A stretch of DNA of 5,990 nt from Sulfurimonadaceae bacterium. GTDB taxonomy: Bacteria; Campylobacterota; Campylobacteria; Campylobacterales; Sulfurimonadaceae. How positions within the stretch are numbered: position 1 is the stretch's first letter; the number at the start of each line of letters is the position of its first letter. Below are positions 1 through 5,447 of this stretch, piece after piece. Made by a program: the position numbers and the translations under genes. The stretch spans positions 1 to 5,990 of the forward strand of contig JAUWRZ010000147.1 in NCBI GenBank assembly GCA_030610325.1, read 5' to 3'. The notes under the pieces are model-generated. The model was not told the DNA's origin. It made no database searches and saw only the letters and a program-made list of their open reading frames with translations.

Positions 1-755
1 ACCCCTTTGTTCGCATCCCAAATACGTATGTGTAGTCTATCGGAATAGCGGTACCCTTTTCGCTTACAAAACTCGATCACCACTTCTGTATTGGCTTCCA
101 CTTCAGTTTTTGATCCACCCATCGGCATGCAGTAGACCGGTTCATTCGGAACATATGCCAAGATCTCTTCGATCTCCGCTTCAAGTCGTGTACCTATATG
201 TGCCTTGTCTACTGTGAACTTAAAGAAGCTCTCATACGCATGGGTAGCTATATCGGTAAAGATCTCCGGCTTCACCCTCTTCTCGTATGGCTCACCACTG
301 TTTGAGAGTTTGACCGAGAGCGCATAGATACATCGCCTATAGACCGGATATTTGGCAAAGTCTATTGCCATCGCCCCATTTGTCTCAAAAGTGACTGTAT
401 GGCCTCTTGATATCAAATACTTCAGAAACTCTATTAATATCGGGTCATCTGCATAGATCAATGGCTCTCCGCCGGTAAAGACGATATCGACTTTCTCAGG
501 TAACTCATAACTCTCTATGATCTCAATAAATCGTCCGACCGTAGTCATACTCTGCCATCTTGAGCCAAAATGCTGTCTATTGACTGCGTAAACGGTATCA
601 CATCCCAATACACTTATCCCATCAGGGGCCTTTTCACTACAGCCAAATCCCTCACAGCGCATATTACACCCACCAAAACGAAAGAAGAGTGATGGTACGC
701 CGGTATATTTACCTTCTCCCTGGATGGAGTAAAAGTGTTCAACGAGATATATCAT
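1..755 (-). CDS. queE: 7-carboxy-7-deazaguanine synthase, radical SAM (3' end cut by window)
   Basis: I translated this frame by hand; it is open for 251 codons and runs off the window edge, so only the C-terminus is missing. QueE converts 6-carboxy-tetrahydropterin to 7-carboxy-7-deazaguanine in the cytoplasm, the third step of preQ0/queuosine synthesis, using a [4Fe-4S] cluster and S-adenosylmethionine. Visible signs are the N-terminal FYSIQGEGKYTG motif (residues 8-19), a cysteine cluster at C30, C34, C39 and C52, TGGEP at 94-98 (SAM contact), ETNG at 124-127 and a KLSNSGEP segment. The cysteine spacing differs from the usual CX3CX2C. The ATG at 755-753 overlaps the toxin stop as ATGA; a weak GGA lies 4 nt upstream, so translation is probably coupled to the toxin gene. 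It is the last visible gene of the moaA-antitoxin-toxin-queE run. Family assignment is confident; the end is unseen. Confidence 0.88.
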   Translation of the reverse strand, partial: MIYLVEHFYSIQGEGKYTGVPSLFFRFGGCNMRCEGFGCSEKAPDGISVLGCDTVYAVNRQHFGSRWQSMTTVGRFIEIIESYELPEKVDIVFTGGEPLIYADDPILIEFLKYLISRGHTVTFETNGAMAIDFAKYPVYRRCIYALSVKLSNSGEPYEKRVKPEIFTDIATHAYESFFKFTVDKAHIGTRLEAEIEEILAYVPNEPVYCMPMGGSKTEVEANTEVVIEFCKRKGYRYSDRLHIRIWDANKG

Positions 756-1057
756 TGGTCCAGCTCTAAAGAGAATTCGTCGATATCGATTCGCTTGTAG
801 ATAATAAGGACTAGTATATGATGGTCCTCTAATTTATAAATGATCTTATAGCCTTCCACAAATATCTCTCGGATCGACTCATCTTTATAGGTCAGATTGA
901 CTTTTCCAATATGTGGAAAGCTCAATAAAGTCTCTATTCGTCTTACAAGCTTAAGAATATACTTTTTCGCTTGCTTTGGATTATCGATTGCGATAAAGGC
1001 CTGCTGCTCTTTTAGATACTCTCTCGCATCTTTTGAGAATCTAATGATCTGCTTCAA
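752..1057 (-). CDS. RelE/ParE-superfamily toxin of a type II toxin-antitoxin pair
   Basis: Predicted 101-residue toxin with the compact RelE/ParE fold. From a TTG at 1057-1055 it reads MKQIIRFSKDAREYLKE, the usual opening of the family, followed by a DNPKQAKKY helix, LLSFPHIGK, and the C-terminal strands REIFVEGYKIIYKLED and LVLIIYKRIDIDEF. The RE-x-(V)-x-GYKIIY pattern is the best family signature. Whether it cleaves mRNA like RelE or poisons gyrase like ParE cannot be told from sequence. An ATG at 1096 in the same frame would add 13 residues that do not fit the family and would deepen the overlap with the antitoxin, so I prefer TTG 1057, although its Shine-Dalgarno (AGAGG) is about 12 nt away. 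The gene overlaps the antitoxin by 17 nt, and its stop overlaps the queE start. The pair is probably co-translated. Confidence 0.82.
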   Translation of the reverse strand: MKQIIRFSKDAREYLKEQQAFIAIDNPKQAKKYILKLVRRIETLLSFPHIGKVNLTYKDESIREIFVEGYKIIYKLEDHHILVLIIYKRIDIDEFSLELDQ

Positions 1058-1256
1058 GATATTGCATGACCTCTTTAGCACTATAGGTCTCACCATCTTC
1101 TGCTTGTCTCAACGCTTTATCGATCATGATCTTCTCATAGTGATATATCTTATCGTCTAAAAGCTCCACCTCTTCACCCTCTTCACTCAATTGATCTAAA
1201 AGGTTCAAGACTCTGTTGGTAGCATGTTCTGAGAGATTCATATGTAACATTGTCAT
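1041..1256 (-). CDS. Antitoxin partner of the RelE/ParE-type toxin
   Basis: A 71-residue acidic protein immediately upstream of, and overlapping, the toxin gene, the normal order for a type II pair. The N-terminal half (LHMNLSEHATNRVLNLLDQLSEE) is helical and could be a dimerisation or DNA-binding part; I do not recognise a clear ribbon-helix-helix, Phd or HTH domain. The C-terminal part (KALRQAEDGETYSAKEVMQYL, about 47-67) resembles the toxin-wrapping tails of small antitoxins in which a helix is followed by G-x-x-(Y/F)-S-x-x-E-V. There are ATGs at 1256, 1250 and 1241; the first has an ideal AAGGAG 6 nt upstream (1268-1263), so I use it. It starts 31 nt after the moaA stop. Assignment rests mainly on position, size and charge. 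Confidence 0.75.
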   Translation of the reverse strand: MTMLHMNLSEHATNRVLNLLDQLSEEGEEVELLDDKIYHYEKIMIDKALRQAEDGETYSAKEVMQYLEADH

Positions 1257-1276
1257 TAGATGCTCCTTGTTAACAT
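1256..1276 (-). other. Possible six-codon leader ORF (MLTRSI) before the antitoxin
   Basis: Between the moaA stop and the antitoxin is an ATG (1276-1274) followed by five sense codons and TAA (1258-1256). A GAGGAG Shine-Dalgarno lies 7 nt upstream (1289-1284) and overlaps the moaA stop codon. The TAA shares one base with the antitoxin ATG (TAATG), and the antitoxin's AAGGAG lies inside this mini-ORF. The arrangement is visible; that it is translated or couples moaA to antitoxin translation is inference and may be chance. Confidence 0.3.
1263..1268 (-). promoter_or_regulatory. Ribosome binding site deciding the antitoxin start
   Basis: AAGGAG on the minus strand, with a 6-nt spacer to the ATG at 1256. 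It favours this ATG over the in-frame ATGs at 1250 and 1241. Confidence 0.7.
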
Positions 1277-1287
1277 TCTATCACTCC

Positions 1288-2253
1288 TCAGCCGCCGGTC
1301 TCATAAAATGCCCGACTTGAAGCTTCTGCATCATCACCACTCCAGCGATTTTTCTCCGGTTTAGTCCGAACGACCTCTTTGAGGACAGCGGCAGCACCTT
1401 TGATGTCACCTTTTTGTATGGACTCTTTAATGCTCATCGCCTCATCAAAATAAAGACACGGTATGAGCTGACCCTCTGCAGTCAGTCGGATGCGGTTACA
1501 GGTCTTACAGAAATCATCCTCATAAGGCTCGATGATACCGAATCGATAACCATCGTTAAACTTATAGTAGTGTGATGGGGAGTGCCCATCAAAACCCTCA
1601 TCTGTATAAGCATACCTCTTACCTATGATAGAGAGTAACTCATCACTGTTCATCCCTTTGATATCTACCGCAGCATGAACGTTCTCCATATACTCTATGA
1701 AGCGTATGGTCATGTCTCTCTCTCTGCAGTAATCAATAAGATCAAGGATCTCACTGGCATTGACACCTTTCATAGGGACCATGTTGACTTTGACCTTCAG
1801 ACCTACAGCAAGAGCCTCGTCCACACCTGCAAGTACATTTTCAAGTACGTCTTTCTGGGCAATCTCTTTAGCGACCTCAGGCTTCAGTGAATCGATGGAG
1901 ACATTGATCCGCTTCAGTCCTGCGTCTTTAAGCTTTTGTGCCGTGCCCTTAAGCAAAAAGGCATTACTGGTCATGGCCAGGTCTATTGATGGCTTGTAGT
2001 CATAGATCATCTTTATGAATTTATCGAGATCCTCACGTAAAAGTGGTTCACCCCCCGTTATACGGATCTTGTTGATACCTTCATCTATAGCGACTTTCAT
2101 AAACTCAAAAAGCTCTTCAAAGCTGAGAAGGTTCTCTTTTGGGACCCAGGAGAAAGGTTTTTCAGGCATGCAGTATTGGCATCGGAAATTACAACGCTCT
2201 GTCACCGAAACACGCAGATAATCGACTGTTCTATCATAGCTGTCTATTAGCAC
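1288..2253 (-). CDS. moaA: GTP 3',8-cyclase (molybdenum cofactor biosynthesis protein A)
   Basis: MoaA converts GTP to 3',8-cyclo-GTP, the first step of molybdopterin synthesis in the cytoplasm; MoaC completes cyclic pyranopterin formation. The 321 residues match the family length. The radical-SAM cluster CNFRCQYC (C21, C25, C28) is CX3CX2[10 protein letters not shown] lies at 65-73 and MTSNAF at 94-99. The C-terminal second cluster is CX2CX13C (C249, C252, C266) with NRIRLTAEG between, and the chain ends in the Gly-Gly (320-321) known to be needed for catalysis in the family. The start is GTG, supported by AAGGAA at 2263-2258. It is probably the first gene of the run that continues through the toxin-antitoxin pair to queE. 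The product supplies the cofactor needed by the NapA reductase encoded nearby. The upstream region holds two TATAAT boxes and FNR-like sites. Confidence 0.96.
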   Translation of the reverse strand: MLIDSYDRTVDYLRVSVTERCNFRCQYCMPEKPFSWVPKENLLSFEELFEFMKVAIDEGINKIRITGGEPLLREDLDKFIKMIYDYKPSIDLAMTSNAFLLKGTAQKLKDAGLKRINVSIDSLKPEVAKEIAQKDVLENVLAGVDEALAVGLKVKVNMVPMKGVNASEILDLIDYCRERDMTIRFIEYMENVHAAVDIKGMNSDELLSIIGKRYAYTDEGFDGHSPSHYYKFNDGYRFGIIEPYEDDFCKTCNRIRLTAEGQLIPCLYFDEAMSIKESIQKGDIKGAAAVLKEVVRTKPEKNRWSGDDAEASSRAFYETGG

Positions 2254-2277
2254 AGGATTCCTTCTCTAAACAAATAT

Positions 2278-2283
2278 ATTATA
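2278..2283 (-). promoter_or_regulatory. Candidate -10 box, moaA promoter P1
   Basis: TATAAT on the minus strand in an AT-rich run, predicting a start near G2271 and an 18-nt leader to the moaA GTG. At a 17-nt spacer the -35 position reads CATAAA, unlike TTGACA, so an activator is plausible. The FNR-like box at 2326-2339 would be centred at -61.5. Confidence 0.5.
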
Positions 2284-2284
2284 T

Positions 2285-2299
2285 AGATCATTGTGATCT
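2285..2299. repeat. Short palindrome in the moaA promoter
   Basis: AGATCA-TTG-TGATCT, a perfect 6-bp inverted repeat with a 3-bp spacer. It occupies the region just upstream of the P1 -10 box, where a bound protein would block polymerase. It could be an operator; no regulator can be named. Confidence 0.35.
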
Positions 2300-2311
2300 T
2301 TTTATGAGGGG

Positions 2312-2317
2312 ATTATA
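2312..2317 (-). promoter_or_regulatory. Candidate -10 box, moaA promoter P2
   Basis: A second exact TATAAT on the minus strand, predicting a start near 2305. There is no good -35 hexamer at 16-18 nt. The FNR-like box at 2340-2353 would be centred at -41.5, the class II activator position. Confidence 0.4.
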
Positions 2318-2325
2318 TCTGCAAG

Positions 2326-2339
2326 TTGATATGAATCAC
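2326..2339. promoter_or_regulatory. FNR/CRP-like box upstream of moaA (box 1)
   Basis: TTGAT-ATGA-ATCAC matches the FNR consensus TTGAT-N4-ATCAA at 9 of 10 positions; the other half, GTGAT, is the CRP-like half-site. It lies 73 bases before the moaA start. In E. coli the moa operon is activated anaerobically through FNR, so a site here is sensible, but binding is inferred. Confidence 0.5.
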
Positions 2340-2353
2340 TTGATTTTTGTTAA
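2340..2353. promoter_or_regulatory. Second FNR/NssR-like box upstream of moaA (box 2)
   Basis: On the minus strand TTAAC-AAAA-ATCAA. One half matches the TTAAC half-site reported for Crp/Fnr-family NssR in Campylobacter and the other the FNR half ATCAA. It directly abuts box 1. Weaker than box 1 because the two halves are not symmetric. Confidence 0.35.
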
Positions 2354-2471
2354 GTAGAAAGTAAAGCTTAGTAGATTCTATTATCAGTACTAATCGCTTT
2401 TGTGATGACATACTTAAGTGATTGTAAAAGAGGTGATCAGGAAATATAGAAGTAAGTGGAAGTCTTGAAAG

Positions 2472-2492
2472 TGGGCCTCACAAGGAGGCCCA
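2472..2492 (-). terminator. Probable terminator of the porin gene
   Basis: An 8-bp GC-rich perfect stem (TGGGCCTC / GAGGCCCA) with a 5-nt loop starts 29 nt after the porin stop. On the minus strand it is followed by ACTTTC, a poor T-tract, so termination may be incomplete or the hairpin may protect the mRNA 3' end. Its position suits the end of a single-gene porin transcript. Confidence 0.6.
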
Positions 2493-2521
2493 AAAGGATA
2501 TACGATATTAAGAGAAGTCTC

Positions 2522-3781
2522 TTAGAATGCGTAACGTCCCCATACACGAATGAACTGACCATTGTCGTCACCGTTGACTTCAGCATCCTGAGTCTGATAG
2601 ATGTAAGCAGCAAACATGTTGATGCCAGCTACCTTAGTCTTGTAGACAAGATCAAGTTCGCTGTAATCACCTTCAGGAGCAACACCTTGAGGTCCTACAT
2701 CTGACATATTGTAGTTCAGACCAAGGCTACCAGCATCACCAAGACCCATACCAAGTCTTGCGACGATAGTATCTGAATCAAGTTTGATGTAGTTCTGGTT
2801 TAATACCATCTGAGTGTAAAGTGGTGTCTTGACACCAGTACCGACATTCTGTGCAGCCAAAGTACCGTCATCAACACTTGAGTATGCAAGGCTAGCACTG
2901 AAAGCAGCTATCTTACCACCGACCATAAGACCCATCGCAGTTGTGTCATCAAGACCTGCAAGATCTGGTGAAAGGCTACCATACTGACCTGATACGTTCA
3001 GACCAAGTGACATATCTTTACCGGCGACTTTAGCATCGATCCAGATAGCATCTACTGAAGTGGCTGGGTTACCTGCTAATGCAGCACCAGTACCACTACC
3101 TTTAGAGATGTGGTAGTAAGAACCAGTCAATGTAGTCATAGGAATAGAAGCATTCTGAGCAGTCAACATATATGCACCACCTTGAATCTCGTTGAAATCA
3201 GACATACTTGTCCCAGTGTCTGGGTCTAGTGCACCTGTAGCAGGAGTAAGGCTTGAGTTACCTGCAGATACATAAGCAGCAACGATAGTTGTATCTGGAA
3301 GGTCTGTATTGATCGCCAATGCAGCTTCGAAAGTATTTTTAAATACGTTCCAGCCCTCTGAGAACGCTAACGGTGAAAGCGCCTTAGGAAGTTCTTGACG
3401 ACCAGCTTTGATAGTAGTCTGACCGACTTTATATGTGACAAAGATCTTAGATACAGCAAAACTGTTCAGTGGATCAGCAGAAGTGTGATCACCAGTTTGC
3501 ATTGTATTGTTTACAATGTTGTTCTCAAGTCCAAGTGAACTAAGAGCTGAGATCTGACCACCAGCACCAAAACCATTACCAAGGTCAGCATTAGCATTGA
3601 TCTGGAGACCAGCATTTGCAGCTGAGATCTTCTGATCGAACAGATCTTTCTCTGCACCGACTTTGTCCCATGTCTGGTAGTAGACTACCGCTTGTCCACT
3701 AATATCTACATCTACATCAGCACTAGCAACTGTACCCATCATTAGTGACGCAGCGGCCACTGAGATTATCGTTTTTTTCAT
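2522..3781 (-). CDS. Outer-membrane beta-barrel porin (Campylobacterota major porin type)
   Basis: A 419-residue precursor of an outer-membrane porin, likely a trimeric channel for small solutes; substrate unknown. The N-terminus is a standard Sec signal peptide (MKKTIISVAAASLMMG..., cleavage likely after ASA at 19-21), followed by acidic DVDVDISGQAVVYYQTWD, an amphipathic first strand. The rest alternates hydrophobic and polar residues with Gly/Ala/Asn/Asp-rich loops, contains an FVTYKVGQTTIKAGRQEL stretch (a typical porin strand-turn), and ends in WGRYAF with the C-terminal Phe that outer-membrane assembly recognises. Only the precise family (major outer-membrane protein versus OprD-like) is uncertain. 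The ATG has GGAG 6 nt upstream (3791-3788). It stands alone between nap and moaA, with a long hairpin in its leader and a hairpin after its stop. Confidence 0.85.
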   Translation of the reverse strand: MKKTIISVAAASLMMGTVASADVDVDISGQAVVYYQTWDKVGAEKDLFDQKISAANAGLQINANADLGNGFGAGGQISALSSLGLENNIVNNTMQTGDHTSADPLNSFAVSKIFVTYKVGQTTIKAGRQELPKALSPLAFSEGWNVFKNTFEAALAINTDLPDTTIVAAYVSAGNSSLTPATGALDPDTGTSMSDFNEIQGGAYMLTAQNASIPMTTLTGSYYHISKGSGTGAALAGNPATSVDAIWIDAKVAGKDMSLGLNVSGQYGSLSPDLAGLDDTTAMGLMVGGKIAAFSASLAYSSVDDGTLAAQNVGTGVKTPLYTQMVLNQNYIKLDSDTIVARLGMGLGDAGSLGLNYNMSDVGPQGVAPEGDYSELDLVYKTKVAGINMFAAYIYQTQDAEVNGDDNGQFIRVWGRYAF

Positions 3782-3809
3782 TCATTTCTCCATTTTAAGT
3801 CGTAACTAC

Positions 3810-3861
3810 GCATAACGCGTGAAGAGTAAAGAGAGACATCTTCACTCTTCACGCGTTATGC
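3810..3861. repeat. Long inverted repeat / hairpin in the porin leader
   Basis: GCATAACGCGTGAAGAGT (3810-3827) is repeated perfectly in inverse at 3844-3861. After one mismatch the stem continues with AAGA/TCTT (3829-3832 with 3839-3842), leaving a 6-nt loop. The whole is a stem of about 22 pairs ending 28 nt before the porin ATG. Neither strand has a T-run after it, so a simple intrinsic terminator is unlikely. It may stabilise the porin mRNA, as the 5' stem-loops of ompA do, be a protein or RNA control site, or help end nap transcripts. The structure is certain; its function is not known. Confidence 0.85.
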
Positions 3862-4088
3862 ATGATTGACTCTTTGTTTACTTCTTTATCGTAAAATTCA
3901 TAATCAGCACACAAAAGTGCACAAATTCAAACTATTAAGATATTAAGACAAAGGTATCAATAAAAAGACACCTTCGTATTAGTACGAGTTATGATACTAC
4001 TTTTCTTCTTAAATCTACGCTTAAACCAACGATCTACATATAAAAAATGACTCTTTTTGTAACACATCAATAGATTCCAGCATAATAG
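3862..4088. other. Non-coding spacer between napD and the porin hairpin
   Basis: Together with the hairpin and the 28-nt leader this is a 307-base stretch without a gene. It is AT-rich and has no convincing ORF or RNA gene. It should hold the porin promoter, but I find only weak matches on the minus strand: TTGTGC (3924-3919) with TATGAA (3902-3897) at 16 nt, a TACGAT slightly downstream, and TATATG near 4042. A degenerate FNR-like 14-mer, TTGTA-ACAC-ATCAA, is at 4057-4070 (8 of 10). A GCAC...GTGC repeat surrounds 3907-3920. None is strong enough to call. Confidence 0.5.
3951..3974 (-). terminator. Weak candidate terminator for the nap operon
   Basis: On the minus strand AAGGTGTC pairs with GATACCTT (8 pairs including one G-U) around a loop of TTTTTATT, followed by TGTCTTAATATC. 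It is AT-rich, the T-run sits in the loop, and it lies about 115 nt after napD. Included because no better nap terminator is visible. Confidence 0.25.
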
Positions 4089-4439
4089 CTAGAACCTCTT
4101 TTTCAGATCTCCATGGTATTCCATCTGACTGACTTGAGCATTGTCATCATTTAACCACTCCGGTAATGCAGTCCCACCGATCTCCAGTTTATCACGCTCC
4201 GCATTGAGCTCGTCTTCGCTGTAAGCAAAAGACATATCCGCTGCGACGACATGCGGCATCTCCTGGATCCTGGTCAGTTTTGCGATCTCTTCTTCTACAC
4301 CCTTACCTTCTATAGTGATGATTATACGACCTTTTTCATCATGAAAATGGTAATCACAATAATCAGCCTCTTTGAGAGCCTCAAGGACCTCATCCAGAAA
4401 TTTTGGGGTCGTCTGTACTACAATACTTGATACATTCAT
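4089..4439 (-). CDS. napD: Periplasmic nitrate reductase chaperone NapD
   Basis: NapD is a small cytoplasmic protein that binds the twin-arginine signal peptide of NapA and holds back its export until the molybdenum cofactor and Fe-S cluster are in place. The 116-residue product has the family opening NVSSIVVQTTPKFLDEVLEAL, then YHFHDEKGRIIITIEG and the helix-strand segment IQEMPHVVAADMSFAYSED, which together form the ferredoxin-like fold of NapD. The tail after about residue 85 (TALPEWLNDDNAQVSQ...) is longer than in E. coli NapD (87 residues) and of unknown role. The start has a strong AAGGAGG 7 nt upstream (4453-4447) and follows napL by 15 nt. It is the last gene of the nap operon here, as in other Campylobacterota. 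Confidence 0.9.
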   Translation of the reverse strand: MNVSSIVVQTTPKFLDEVLEALKEADYCDYHFHDEKGRIIITIEGKGVEEEIAKLTRIQEMPHVVAADMSFAYSEDELNAERDKLEIGGTALPEWLNDDNAQVSQMEYHGDLKKRF

Positions 4440-4446
4440 CTACTCT

Positions 4447-4453
4447 CCTCCTT
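4447..4453 (-). promoter_or_regulatory. Strong ribosome binding site of napD
   Basis: AAGGAGG with a 7-nt spacer to the napD ATG. It begins inside the tandem stop TAATAA of napL, so ribosomes ending napL could reinitiate at napD. Confidence 0.65.
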
Positions 4454-4454
4454 A

Positions 4455-5414
4455 TTAGTTTAGTTTCCAAAATAGTATGTCGTTCTCTTCTGCCGAGCTG
4501 AACAGCTCGGTCTCATTCAAAAAAGCAAACGCTGTCAACGTAGCATTGTGCCCTTTTAGCATTGATAACTTGCTTTTTGTCCTGGTGTTGAACACCTGGA
4601 TATCATTTTCTACATTGGTAGCGAAGACACCTATCTTAGCTGAGGGGCTCAGAGCCGCCGCATAAAGTAAAAACGTACCTGATATATAGTATGCTGATCG
4701 AACGGGGGCATAGACAGCACACCGTCTATCCTGGCCTGCTGTGATGACTACACCCTTTTTAAGATCTAGCTTATAGATGTTATCTACATTCTGACCACTC
4801 AGGACCTTGTCTATCTTGCCATCTGCCACATTGATAAGATAGACCTCACCACTCTCATCAGCAGTCGCGACTTTTGTTCTGTCTTCATTGAGTGCCATAT
4901 CGTTGAAGTGGCTTGGACTCATCTGGACTTTATAGAGCCGTTTAGCACTGCTTAACTTATATAAGATCAGTTCATTACTCATTAAGCCCAGTAAGATAGT
5001 ATCATCATCGATGAACCGGGCCTCTTTCAGCGTCAGTTTCATCTTCTTGTCGATGATGTTCTTCAAAGTCTTTCCATCATGCAGATAGACGTTGTTGTAA
5101 CCCAGTTCACCGGAAGTCACCATCAAAACACGCCCGCTCATGACATCCACAGAGTAGATCTTCGGTGCGGTAAGGTCACCCATAAAATCCTTAATACCGG
5201 GAAGTTCGATGCTCTTCTCTTTCTCTTTGTTCTCAATATCAAAGATATCTACCTTACCCGCATCAGTAGCCGCATAAAGCTTGGCATCATGGATGAGTAT
5301 ATCGTAGACCATACCTGATGCACGCAGCTTATAAAGAGGACTGATATCTTTTGCCTGTAGTCCTGAGAAGAGGATGACACTTATAAGTGACATCCCCGCT
5401 ATAATGTTTTTCAT
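4455..5414 (-). CDS. napL: NapL, exported beta-propeller-like protein of the nap operon
   Basis: NapL is found in the nap operons of Campylobacterota; its exact role in nitrate reduction is poorly known. The 319-residue product has a Sec signal peptide (MKNIIAGMSLISVILFSG, cleavage likely after LQA at 19-21), so it should be periplasmic. The mature part shows repeated blade-like segments of hydrophobic strands ending in D/W-x-F/Y patterns: KLYAATDAGKVDIFDIEN, KVATADESGEVYLINVADG, VVITAGQDRRCAVYAP, VFATNVENDIQVFNTRT and a last GHNATLTAFAF...DILFWKL that looks like a true WD40 repeat. No cofactor motif is seen. I chose the ATG at 5414; a GTG one codon upstream (5417) is possible, since AAAGGAG (5432-5426) sits 8 nt before it. 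It lies between napF and napD, which is what identifies it. Confidence 0.85.
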   Translation of the reverse strand: MKNIIAGMSLISVILFSGLQAKDISPLYKLRASGMVYDILIHDAKLYAATDAGKVDIFDIENKEKEKSIELPGIKDFMGDLTAPKIYSVDVMSGRVLMVTSGELGYNNVYLHDGKTLKNIIDKKMKLTLKEARFIDDDTILLGLMSNELILYKLSSAKRLYKVQMSPSHFNDMALNEDRTKVATADESGEVYLINVADGKIDKVLSGQNVDNIYKLDLKKGVVITAGQDRRCAVYAPVRSAYYISGTFLLYAAALSPSAKIGVFATNVENDIQVFNTRTKSKLSMLKGHNATLTAFAFLNETELFSSAEENDILFWKLN

Positions 5415-5447
5415 CACTTTACCTGCTCCTTTGTCTATCTAGAGACA

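Noticed and set aside
1058..1096. Longer toxin start at ATG 1096
   Set aside because: The added MVRPIVLKRSCNI segment is not part of a typical RelE/ParE opening and lies wholly within the antitoxin coding sequence.
2139..2357. Open frame on the plus strand across the moaA start
   Set aside because: It overlaps the well-supported moaA gene and promoter, resembles no family I know and has no good ribosome site. The other plus-strand frames (for example 1760-1999, 2456-2704 and 5551-5847) are likewise antisense shadows.
3810..3861. Long inverted repeat as a plain intrinsic terminator or insertion-sequence remnant
   Set aside because: No T-run follows on either strand, the flanks show no target-site duplication, and only 16 bases separate the main arms, leaving no room for an element.
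3975..3986. CGTATTAGTACG near-palindrome
   Set aside because: Imperfect and short, with no promoter around it; expected by chance.
4057..4070. FNR-like 14-mer after napD
   Set aside because: Only 8 of 10 positions match, and it is not at a sensible distance from any -10 candidate, so it is not called as a separate site.
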